Shown here: piece after piece, positions 26,318 to 33,145 of the stretch
Layout of the letters: each line of letters starts with the position of its first letter
How positions within the stretch are numbered: position 1 is the stretch's first letter
Source of the DNA: Bacillota bacterium
GTDB taxonomy: Bacteria > Bacillota > Clostridia > Christensenellales > SZUA-584
Assembly (NCBI GenBank): GCA_023412005.1
Contig: JAEYOE010000001.1
Span: 82,781-146,780 of the forward strand
Length of the DNA stretch: 64,000 bases
Direction: 5' to 3'
Notes under the pieces: model-generated
Told to the model about the DNA's origin: nothing
What the model saw: only the letters and a program-made list of their open reading frames with translations
The model's database searches: none
Position numbers and translations under genes: made by a program

Positions 26318-26457
26318 TCCTTTTCCCTCCAATGTCTTATTCCATGTATAATTTTCATATATATGGAAGCGCCTTTGATGGTTTACAAAGATAATCAGGC
26401 GTTGGGACAGTAGTTCATAAAGAAACAAATTGATTATGATTAATTGTATTGAATGAA

Positions 26458-26486
26458 TTGACATAACAAGATGTAACTATTATGAT
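26458..26486 (+). promoter_or_regulatory. Strong sigma-A promoter of the small membrane protein gene
   Basis: Consensus TTGACA (26458-26463), 17-base spacer, TATGAT (26481-26486), about 30 bases before the ATG. Confidence 0.8.
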
Positions 26487-26516
26487 ATTAATTATCAAAT
26501 ATTAAGGAGGTTCATT

Positions 26517-26915
26517 ATGAACGCACCTGGAAAAGGCATTTTAAAAGTTGTTAGTATCTTATTCATCATCTTTGGAGCCATTGCAACAGTTCTGTCTATT
26601 GTCGGATTACTCGGATCGGCGTATTTAAGTTCTTTAGCCTTTGGTTTGGGCGGTATTCTCGTTGTTGCCATGGTCATTGCGCTTATCGGAAGTGCTCTCG
26701 AATTGGTATTGGGCATCGTTGGCTTAAAGAAATGTGACAATCCCGCTCAGGCAAACTTCTTTATCGTGGCGGGTATTGTGCTTTGTGTTCTGAATCTGGT
26801 TTCCATGATTATGAGCTTTTCTGTTACAAGCCTCATCGCTTTTGTTCTTCCCATTCTTTACATCGTCGGCGGTGTGCAGAATAAGAACGCGGCCAACACG
26901 GGCGTACAAGCGTAA
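26517..26915 (+). CDS. Small four-helix membrane protein
   Basis: 132 residues, nearly all hydrophobic, with about four membrane helices (VSILFIIFGAIATVLSIVGLLG; ILVVAMVIALIGSALELVLGI; FFIVAGIVLCVLNLVSMIM; LIAFVLPILYIVGGV). The hydrophilic link GLKKCDNPAQANF lies between helices two and three. The layout resembles small DUF-type membrane proteins common in Clostridia. No catalytic residues are seen. AAGGAGG lies eight bases before the ATG, the promoter is near consensus and a good terminator follows, so it is a complete single-gene unit. Confidence 0.7.
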   Translation: MNAPGKGILKVVSILFIIFGAIATVLSIVGLLGSAYLSSLAFGLGGILVVAMVIALIGSALELVLGIVGLKKCDNPAQANFFIVAGIVLCVLNLVSMIMSFSVTSLIAFVLPILYIVGGVQNKNAANTGVQA

Positions 26916-26934
26916 CAATTCAAGACAGCTTTTT

Positions 26935-26970
26935 AAAGCAGAGCGGTGTTATACAGCTCTGCTTTTCTTT
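26935..26970 (+). terminator. Rho-independent terminator after the small membrane protein gene
   Basis: 10-bp stem AAAGCAGAGC/GCTCTGCTTT (26935-26944, 26956-26965) followed by TCTTTT. Confidence 0.85.
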
Positions 26971-27112
26971 TGCTTGCGGGCATGAGGTGCGCCAAGACTG
27001 CCGCACATTATTGTGATAATGTCGATTCACACTTTTGCTTGCGATATATGTACAGAAATTTTATAATTGAATAGAAAATGTTTATATTTTTTAAATTATG
27101 GGGTGCTGTTTT

Positions 27113-27829
27113 ATGAATAAACGTTCCGCATTCACGGCGATTATCATCGCTGCATCACTGCTGCTCTCGGCCTGCGCGCCAAGCATAACCGTACAGCCGA
27201 CACAAACGGCTGAGGCAGCGCCGACACCCGTGCCGACGGTGCAGCCGACACAAACGGCTAAACTGCAGAAGACCGAAGCGGAACCGACACCGGAACCCGC
27301 AAAAGAGCCGCTGGAGGTCAGCGACGACATAATGGCGATGCTGCCCGTGATGGATTCGCTCATCCGTGCGACGATGGAAACCGGCACCGCATATGCGCCC
27401 AAGGATGACGGCTTCATTTGGACAACGCTTTACCTTGCGGTGGTAAATTTCGGTGAGCCGCTTCAATTGGCAGAAGTGAAAGACGGACGGGCATCTGCGA
27501 AACGAGAAGCGGTTGAACAGCTTGCGGCAGCCTGCTTTGAACGTTTCGAGAGCCTGCCCGATATCCCCAAAACGCTGACGGCTGCAATCAGCAGCAAAAA
27601 CGGCAAAGCCTATTCTTTCAGTCTGTCCGATATCGGCGATTCCTCAACGCAAATTACGGATGTGCAGACGGACGGTGACACGGTAAAGGTGTGGGTGGAC
27701 TTTTTAAGCTGGGATGAAGCGCAGAGCTTTGTGTTTACGCTGTCTGCAAACCAGCACACAAGCGAAAAATCGGAAGCTATGTTCAAGTACAGCGTGAGGT
27801 CGGTCGAAGAAATCGATCAAAACGTGTAA
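27113..27829 (+). CDS. Secreted lipoprotein with Thr/Pro linker, unknown function
   Basis: 238 residues. The signal peptide ends in the lipobox LLSAC (Cys near residue 21). A low-complexity linker contains VQPTQTA twice, encoded by an exact 18-base direct repeat (27194-27211 and 27242-27259), then EAEPTPEPAKEP. The folded domain (about residues 60-238) is unrecognised. It has the look of an extracytoplasmic ligand-binding or enzyme-inhibitor-like domain without clear catalytic residues. ATG 27113 is preferred to ATG 27098 because it starts the normal signal peptide MNKRSAF. It is 20 bases before the sirtuin gene. Confidence 0.7.
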   Translation: MNKRSAFTAIIIAASLLLSACAPSITVQPTQTAEAAPTPVPTVQPTQTAKLQKTEAEPTPEPAKEPLEVSDDIMAMLPVMDSLIRATMETGTAYAPKDDGFIWTTLYLAVVNFGEPLQLAEVKDGRASAKREAVEQLAAACFERFESLPDIPKTLTAAISSKNGKAYSFSLSDIGDSSTQITDVQTDGDTVKVWVDFLSWDEAQSFVFTLSANQHTSEKSEAMFKYSVRSVEEIDQNV

Positions 27830-27849
27830 AGCGAAAGGAGGCAGCAAGC

Positions 27850-28566
27850 ATGAGCATACGTGCATTGCAGCAAATGATCGATGATGCGAGCAGTATCGTG
27901 TTTTTCGGCGGCGCGGGGGTATCCACCGAGAGCGGCATCCCCGATTTTCGCAGTGAAGATGGTCTTTATAACCAGAAGTACCGCTACCCGCCTGAGAAGA
28001 TATTAAGCCGCAGCTTTTTTGATGCGCATACCGCCGCGTTCTACGATTTTTACCGCGAAAAGATGATTTGTTTGGATGCGCAGCCCAACGCGGCGCATAT
28101 TAAGCTCGCCGAAATGGAAAGCAAGGGCAAGCTCAAGGCGGTGATCACGCAGAATATCGACGGCCTGCATCAAAAAGCAGGCAGCAAAAATATTTTTGAG
28201 CTGCACGGCTCCGTACATCGCAACTTCTGCCAAAAGTGCGGCAAAGCCTATAATGTGCTGTATATCGCCGCGAGCGATGGTATTCCGCTTTGCGATTGCG
28301 GCGGCGTTATTAAGCCCGATGTGGTGCTGTATGAAGAAAACTTGAACGATGATGTGATGCAAGGCGCAATTCTGGCGATAACGTCGGCAGATATACTGAT
28401 TGTCGGCGGTACGTCTCTCGCGGTTTATCCCGCCGCCGGGCTGCTGAATTATTTCGGAGACGGTGAGCTCGTGCTGATTAATAAATCGCCCACGCCGTAC
28501 GACAGGCGCGCAAGCCTCGTTGTCAACGCAAGCATCGGCGATACACTTGCCAGAATTAACATCTAG
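27850..28566 (+). CDS. NAD-dependent protein deacylase (Sir2/CobB family)
   Basis: 238 residues. NAD-binding GAGVSTESGIPDFRS, the TQNIDGLHQKAG motif and the catalytic His of ELHGSVH are intact. The zinc ribbon is CQKCG...LCDCGG (four cysteines), and a C-terminal GGTSLAVYPAAG Rossmann motif follows. These are the signatures of bacterial class sirtuins, which remove acyl groups from lysine using NAD. AAAGGAGG lies before the ATG. Co-transcription with the upstream lipoprotein gene is likely from the spacing. No acetyltransferase is nearby. Confidence 0.95.
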   Translation: MSIRALQQMIDDASSIVFFGGAGVSTESGIPDFRSEDGLYNQKYRYPPEKILSRSFFDAHTAAFYDFYREKMICLDAQPNAAHIKLAEMESKGKLKAVITQNIDGLHQKAGSKNIFELHGSVHRNFCQKCGKAYNVLYIAASDGIPLCDCGGVIKPDVVLYEENLNDDVMQGAILAITSADILIVGGTSLAVYPAAGLLNYFGDGELVLINKSPTPYDRRASLVVNASIGDTLARINI

Positions 28567-28569
28567 ATG

Positions 28570-28598
28570 TTGAATCTGATGGATATGCATGATACAAT
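28570..28598 (+). promoter_or_regulatory. Sigma-A promoter of the yjdF riboswitch transcript
   Basis: TTGAAT (28570-28575), 17-base spacer, TACAAT (28593-28598). The expected start near 28605 falls exactly at the 5' edge of the structured leader. Confidence 0.7.
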
Positions 28599-28605
28599 CC
28601 ATCTT

Positions 28606-28700
28606 GCAGGAGAAAAAAACACAGCGCGGTATGGTAGTCCGTGCGCACAAAGGTGCCAGTAACCTGCCGCTTTAAACAGCGGTTGTCCCTTCTCTTTTAT
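28606..28700 (+). ncRNA. yjdF RNA motif (azaaromatic-sensing riboswitch)
   Basis: A structured leader directly before a yjdF gene. A stem GCGCGG/CCGTGC encloses GTAGTCC-type sequence (28624-28646). A hairpin CCGCT/AGCGG with a TTAAAC loop (28667-28682) follows, and then TTGTCCCTTCTC. The conserved-looking strings GTAGTCCGTG, CAGTAACCTGC and GTCCCTTCTC fit what I recall of the yjdF motif. The TCCCTT can pair with AAGGGA of the downstream ribosome binding site, giving a translational switch. A covariance-model search would settle it. Confidence 0.8.
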
Positions 28701-28732
28701 TTTGTGTACTGCAAAGTGAAAGGGATTTTTTT

Positions 28733-29152
28733 ATGGATAAAACACATGTGACACTCAGTGTTTTTCATGACGGGCAGTTTTTTACGGCGCTGTTTGAGCG
28801 CAGCGACGAGAGCGGCTACAGCGTATCGCGATTCGTGTTTGCGGCGAAACCGTCTGACAATGAAATTCTGGGGCTGGTACTGAAAGGGTACGGCGCACTG
28901 AATTTCACCAGCCCCTCGAAAGATGATGCCGTGAAGCCGCTGGCGGCAAACCCGAAACGGCGGCAGCGAGAGGCGGCTAAAGCTGCTGTGATACCGGCGA
29001 TGTCGACCAAGGCTCAGTTGGCGCTGAAAGCACAGCATGAGCAACGCAAGGCGGCATGCAAAGCGGCGGGGAAGCAGCGCCGCGAAGATGCAGAGGCGAA
29101 AAAGTTTGAGCTAAGGCAGCTCAAACGCAAGCATAAGCACAAGGGCAGATAG
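28733..29152 (+). CDS. yjdF: YjdF family protein (DUF2992)
   Basis: 139 residues. The N-terminal beta-rich part (VTLSVFHDGQFFTALFE, FVFAAKPSDNEIL) and the highly basic C-terminal helix with NPKRRQREA, STKAQLALKAQHEQRK and a KRKHKHKGR ending match YjdF of Bacillus. Family members are controlled by the yjdF riboswitch, which binds azaaromatic compounds, so a role in coping with toxic heteroaromatics is proposed. The biochemical activity is unknown. The ribosome binding site AAAGGG lies 9 bases before ATG 28733 and could be masked by the riboswitch. Confidence 0.88.
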   Translation: MDKTHVTLSVFHDGQFFTALFERSDESGYSVSRFVFAAKPSDNEILGLVLKGYGALNFTSPSKDDAVKPLAANPKRRQREAAKAAVIPAMSTKAQLALKAQHEQRKAACKAAGKQRREDAEAKKFELRQLKRKHKHKGR

Positions 29153-29193
29153 CTGCAAGCCATCGCCCTGCACTTTGCTTTGTTTTGACATTG

Positions 29194-29202
29194 TGCTATA
29201 AT
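29194..29202 (+). promoter_or_regulatory. Extended -10 promoter of the binding-protein gene
   Basis: TGCTATAAT is a perfect extended -10 (TGn TATAAT). The -35 at the proper distance (TTTGCT) is weak. The gene starts 30 bases downstream. Confidence 0.6.
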
Positions 29203-29231
29203 ATCAGCAGGTTTATATGTTGGAGGGGTTC

Positions 29232-30230
29232 ATGAGAAAGCTCGCGCTATTATTGTTCACAGCAATCATGATCGTATCGTTTACCGCTTGCGCGGCGCCT
29301 GCGGCGGTCAGCGTGACACCATCGGCCACGCCTGTGGCGGTGGACGATATTGAGCAGCCCAAAGGGCCGCAAATCGGCGTTTCGCTGGCGGGTGAGGGCG
29401 GTTTTTACGAGCAGCTGTCGGCAGAAATCAGCGCCGCCTGCGCATCCTACGGTTACGAGGTATCGGTTGTGTCGGCGGATACCGGCGATAAGCAAAAGGC
29501 GGATATTCAAGCGTTTTTGAGTGCGGGGGTATCGGTTATCGTGATTGACCCTGTGGATGTGGATGTGTTGGAAACCGCGCTGGCTGAGTGTGATACTGAC
29601 GGTGTGACGGTTATCAACATCATCGATTCCATTAACGGTATGGTCAGCACGTTGATTTCCCCGGATTATATTGAAGTCGGCAAGGCGGCGGGTGCGCGGG
29701 CCATGGCGCTTTACGGTGAAACGGGCGGTGCCTGCCTCGAACTCAAAACAGATTACGACAGCTTCATCATGCAGCTTAAATCCGATGGATTCCGCACGGC
29801 TCTCGGTAAAGACGGCAAGGTGACGGTAGCCGCAGAGAAATACTGTGGCACTGATGAAGAGATGGCATACGAATCTGTTAAAGCTGAGCTAGGCCTTGGC
29901 AATGTCAGCTTTATTTTTGCGCATAGCGCCACGCTTGCGCATGGGGCGATACGCGCGATTGGGGAAAGCGGGAAAGAAGTCAGCCTTGTTGTATACGGGG
30001 CAGATCAGGAGATAATGGATGCCTTATCGTCAGGCGTGGTGGATATGGCATTGTTTATCGATCCGGCACAAACTGCCAAGCTGGCCATTGCCGATGCGGA
30101 CGGCTTCATTAAGAATTCCGCTTATGTGCCCGCCCAATATCAGCCGCTGACAGTTTATGCCGTCACAGCGGAAAATGTGGCGCAGTTTTACACCGCAGGC
30201 AGTGCATATGCCAAAGCGCCCGCGCAATAG
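29232..30230 (+). CDS. Sugar-type ABC substrate-binding lipoprotein (periplasmic-binding-protein fold), orphan
   Basis: 332 residues from ATG 29232 (TTGGAGGGG upstream). The signal peptide ends in a lipobox-like SFTACA. A Thr/Pro/Val linker precedes a type I periplasmic-binding domain: IGVSLAGEGGFYEQLSAEI, a GVSVIVIDPVDVD strand, INIIDSINGMVSTLISPDYIEVGKAAG, YGADQEIMDALSSG near the end. This matches the ribose/galactose-binding family. No ATPase or permease gene is adjacent, so it may serve a distant transporter or act as a sensor. The hinge and ligand Asp residues look intact. Confidence 0.82.
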   Translation: MRKLALLLFTAIMIVSFTACAAPAAVSVTPSATPVAVDDIEQPKGPQIGVSLAGEGGFYEQLSAEISAACASYGYEVSVVSADTGDKQKADIQAFLSAGVSVIVIDPVDVDVLETALAECDTDGVTVINIIDSINGMVSTLISPDYIEVGKAAGARAMALYGETGGACLELKTDYDSFIMQLKSDGFRTALGKDGKVTVAAEKYCGTDEEMAYESVKAELGLGNVSFIFAHSATLAHGAIRAIGESGKEVSLVVYGADQEIMDALSSGVVDMALFIDPAQTAKLAIADADGFIKNSAYVPAQYQPLTVYAVTAENVAQFYTAGSAYAKAPAQ

Positions 30231-30305
30231 TCTGCGCGTTAAGCAATAAAACGCATTTGCATCCCGCTCCGCAAACCAAATAATCCATTTATACGCTGTT
30301 CACAG

Positions 30306-30337
30306 AAAACCGGACTTCTCAATCTCCGGTTTTTTTA
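30306..30337 (+). terminator. Rho-independent terminator after the binding-protein gene
   Basis: Stem AAAACCGGA/TCCGGTTTT (30306-30314, 30325-30333) followed by TTTATT. Confidence 0.85.
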
Positions 30338-30474
30338 TTATGTCAGTTAATCATCATTTGGGATCAGTTATCAATCTGGGCCTATTCTTCGTATATATAA
30401 ACAAAAGACAAAGTTTATGACGCAAGTATGAAACGACACGTTTGTGAATAGATATATATACGGGTGGTGATACG

Positions 30475-31065
30475 ATGAAAATAAGAAAACGATCGCTGGT
30501 AACAAATATCTGCCTGGTCTTGATTATCGGTTTTGTGTATGTAACGTCGTTTGGGTTTGCGCGGCCATCTTTGGGGCTTGCGCTCAAAGGCAGCACGGGC
30601 GGCAGCAACATCGGCCTGCAGATTTCGGTGACACAGGGCACAGATGTGGCGGCGTACCTGGACGCCATGGATCGCATAGGCGTTCAGGCGACATTCTTTT
30701 TTTGCGAGCAGTGCATTAAAGACAATGGCAAGATGCTCGATGAAGTGCTGTCCAGAGGCCAAAGTGTGGGCTACTATGTTTGCGAAGCGCACGACGGCAT
30801 CGAATCGGATATGTACATTGGAAACGGATACAGCGTACCGGTGATGAGCTATGATAACGGCAGCGGTGTGCGCCATATCGGCCCATCGATCGATTTTGAA
30901 AAACTGAAACGGCAAGATGACTGGCCCGCGGTTCTCCGTGACAATATTTACGGCGATATGTTTATCCGAATTGAGGCGGACAATGAAATGAGCGAATTTG
31001 AAAAAGTTGTACAAATTGTGCGCGATAAAGGTTATACTATCCTAAAGGTGGAAGAAATGCTTTAG
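30475..31065 (+). CDS. Degenerate polysaccharide-deacetylase-like protein (YlxY-like)
   Basis: 196 residues with a signal anchor (LVTNICLVLIIGFVYVTSFGF). The core AYLDAMDRIGVQATFFFCEQCIKDN aligns with the NodB-domain strand usually reading KYNVKATFFLVG. The closing IVRDKGYTILKVEEML is also NodB-like. The catalytic TFDDGP and the HxxxH metal motif are absent, and the domain is short, so it is probably enzymatically dead. In B. subtilis the inactive NodB-like gene ylxY directly precedes mlpA. Here the next gene is also an M16 peptidase, which supports orthology. A sporulation-related envelope role is inference. Confidence 0.65.
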   Translation: MKIRKRSLVTNICLVLIIGFVYVTSFGFARPSLGLALKGSTGGSNIGLQISVTQGTDVAAYLDAMDRIGVQATFFFCEQCIKDNGKMLDEVLSRGQSVGYYVCEAHDGIESDMYIGNGYSVPVMSYDNGSGVRHIGPSIDFEKLKRQDDWPAVLRDNIYGDMFIRIEADNEMSEFEKVVQIVRDKGYTILKVEEML

Positions 31066-31094
31066 TAAGTTATGCTTTAAAAAGGAGACAACAG

Positions 31095-32399
31095 ATGATA
31101 AAAACGTTGGACAACGGCCTGCGAGTGATTACTGAGCCATTGCAAAACTACAATTCAGTGGCCGTGGGTATATGGGTAAAAACGGGATCAACGTGCGAGG
31201 AAGCCAAAGAAAACGGTATTTCGCACTTTATTGAACACATGATGTTTAAGGGGACGACAAAGCGCAGCGCCAAGCAGATCGCAGTGGATATGGACAAGAT
31301 CGGCGGGCAGCTCAACGCGTTCACCTCCAAGGAATGCACATGCTATCATGCGCGTGTGGTGCCGGATAAGCTGGACGTTGCGGTGGACGTATTGTCTGAC
31401 CTGTTTTGCGACCCGCAGATAGACGAAACGGAGCTCGAAAAGGAAAAGGGCGTGGTCATCGAAGAAATTGCGATGGTTAACGATAACGTGGAGGAACTGG
31501 CTCACGAAAAGATATCTGAGATCTATTTCAAAGGCAGCTCATTGTCGCAGCCGATACTTGGGCCGGAGGAGAACATCAAAGCTTTCACACGCGCCGATCT
31601 TGTGCGCTATATCGACGACCATTACTACCCGGCCAATGTGGTGGTGGCAGTGGCAGGCAAATACGACGACAAACAGCTGGAAGATGTGCTGAACAAGCAT
31701 ATCGGCAGCTACAGCCGCGGCACGCGCAAGGAAATAAGTGACTGCGCGACGCCGTTTGTTCCAAAGCCGAGTACGCTGTATGTGGAAAAGGATGTGGAGC
31801 AAACGCACCTTTGCCTGTCGTTCCCGGGCTGCACATTTGCGGATGACGACCGTTTTGCAATGGCCGTGCTCAACAATGTGCTGGGCGGCGGCATGAGCTC
31901 CCGGCTTTTCCAGTCGATCCGTGAGGAAAAGGGGCTCGCTTACTCCGTTTATTCATACCCGTCGTCTTACAGCTATGCGGGCATGTTCACGCTTTACGCG
32001 GGCACCACGGCCGCCAACGCCGATACGGTGGTGCACCTGATGAAGCAGGAGCTGGATAAGCTTAAAAACGAGCGCATCAGCGAAGCCGACTTTAAGCAGG
32101 GCATCGATCAGCTGAAAGGCAACTATGTGCTCTCAATGGAGGGCACAAACTCCAAGATGAGCGCCATCGGCAAATCGCTGATATTGCTGGATGAGGTATA
32201 CGACGAGCAAAAGACAATCGCCAAAATCGACGCGGTCACGCTCGATCGTGTGAACGCGATGATTGACGAGATGTTTGATTATAAAAAAATGTCGGCTGTT
32301 TTCGCCGGAAAAATAGAAAAGAAAAAAGAGCTCGAAAGTTTTTTGGAGGGGTTAAATGGACAAGCTGGAGAACATATTCAAATATCAGAATCAGTTTGA
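31095..32399 (+). CDS. mlpA: M16 family zinc peptidase (MlpA/YmxG-like)
   Basis: 434 residues. The inverted zinc motif HFIEHMMFKGT (HxxEH) near residue 50 is followed by the downstream Glu in KGVVIEEIAM. The C-terminal half carries the family NNVLGGGMSSRLFQSIREEKGLAYSVYSYPSSY segment. These are the processing-peptidase-like M16B enzymes found beside ylxY and dpa genes in Bacillus. AAAGGAG precedes the ATG. The last 44 bases overlap the following gene. Confidence 0.93.
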   Translation: MIKTLDNGLRVITEPLQNYNSVAVGIWVKTGSTCEEAKENGISHFIEHMMFKGTTKRSAKQIAVDMDKIGGQLNAFTSKECTCYHARVVPDKLDVAVDVLSDLFCDPQIDETELEKEKGVVIEEIAMVNDNVEELAHEKISEIYFKGSSLSQPILGPEENIKAFTRADLVRYIDDHYYPANVVVAVAGKYDDKQLEDVLNKHIGSYSRGTRKEISDCATPFVPKPSTLYVEKDVEQTHLCLSFPGCTFADDDRFAMAVLNNVLGGGMSSRLFQSIREEKGLAYSVYSYPSSYSYAGMFTLYAGTTAANADTVVHLMKQELDKLKNERISEADFKQGIDQLKGNYVLSMEGTNSKMSAIGKSLILLDEVYDEQKTIAKIDAVTLDRVNAMIDEMFDYKKMSAVFAGKIEKKKELESFLEGLNGQAGEHIQISESV

Positions 32400-32715
32400 T
32401 TCGGAGCTGGCGGAAAAGCGCGGCCTTAATGACATTCCGATGGAGCAGTGGATACAGAAGGAAACGCTGGCGATGCTCTCAGAGCTCGCGGAGCTGATTG
32501 ATGAGGTTAACTTTAAGTGGTGGAAGAACCCAAAGCCCGTTGATACCGACAAGGTGAAGGATGAGCTGGTGGATATCCTGCACTTCTTTGTGAGTATGTG
32601 CTTAAAAACGGGCATGGACGCGAATGAACTGCACGAGCGCTATTTGAACAAAAATAAAGAAAACTTCGCGCGGCAGCATGGCACATCTGAAAAGAAAGGC
32701 TACGAGATAGGGTAA
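32356..32715 (+). CDS. Dimeric dUTPase / MazG-like nucleotide pyrophosphohydrolase
   Basis: 119 residues of all-alpha NTP pyrophosphohydrolase. The first metal helix reads LAMLSELAELIDEVNFKWW, and the second KVKDELVDILHFFVSMCLKTG supplies the ExxD pair. The NFKWWK element and PMEQWIQKE lead fit all-alpha dUTPases of Firmicutes more than MazG itself. It would hydrolyse dUTP or related nucleotides to the monophosphate. The start ATG 32356 lies inside the M16 gene, with GGAGGGG seven bases upstream. A terminator follows. Confidence 0.82.
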   Translation: MDKLENIFKYQNQFDSELAEKRGLNDIPMEQWIQKETLAMLSELAELIDEVNFKWWKNPKPVDTDKVKDELVDILHFFVSMCLKTGMDANELHERYLNKNKENFARQHGTSEKKGYEIG

Positions 32716-32723
32716 TAAACAAG

Positions 32724-32760
32724 CCTCCGCAAGGGAACTGTATTCCGGCGGAGGTTTTTG
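32724..32760 (+). terminator. Rho-independent terminator after the dUTPase gene
   Basis: Stem CCTCCGC/GCGGAGG (32724-32730, 32748-32754) followed by TTTTTG. Confidence 0.85.
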
Positions 32761-32814
32761 TGTTAATACTCTTTTTCTTTTGCATAATTCCCGCGATGCG
32801 ATTTTTATCTGTCA

Positions 32815-33075
32815 ATGCGCGTAGGGTTGTCACGCTATTGGGAATGCATAAAGCGGAACGGTCAAGACCGTCCCCTACATTTCAAAGCATTTTTGTCTAA
32901 AAATTATAAAAAGAATTCCTGTACCCCGGAGGGGTATACTGTGTAATTCGGAACGATAAGCGCCATTCGGAACGACATACCCCATCCGGGGCACAAGCGG
33001 AGGTCGTTCCCTACGTTGGATGCATTAATCCCAAAAGAAAAAGAGATACCTATATACCGGATGGATATTGTCATA
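32815..33075. repeat. Dispersed GTAGGGAAC-type intergenic repeats, inverted copies
   Basis: On the minus strand GTAGGGGACGGTCTTGACCG occurs near 32878. Near 33013 GTAGGGAACGACCTCCGC runs into CTTGTGCCCCGGATGGGG. The latter is almost identical to the copy near 10950 (one A/G difference in the shared core). The GGGGTACAGG and TAGGTATCTCTTTTT closing units also recur (32919, 33040). The interval 32761-33145 has no gene I can support. Confidence 0.65.
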
Positions 33076-33145
33076 AAAGTCGGTATATCCTAAGGGGCAG
33101 GCCCTGGAAACCGACCCCTAAAATCCGATGAAGCCATACGCGTTG

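Noticed and set aside
26129..26420. Plus-strand open frame with DPEAVPVTDPELE-like sequence
   Set aside because: It has no start codon or ribosome site. The minus-strand frame over the same bases has both.
29185..29202. TTGACA as the -35 for the binding-protein promoter
   Set aside because: It is only six bases from TATAAT. The extended -10 explains the promoter better.
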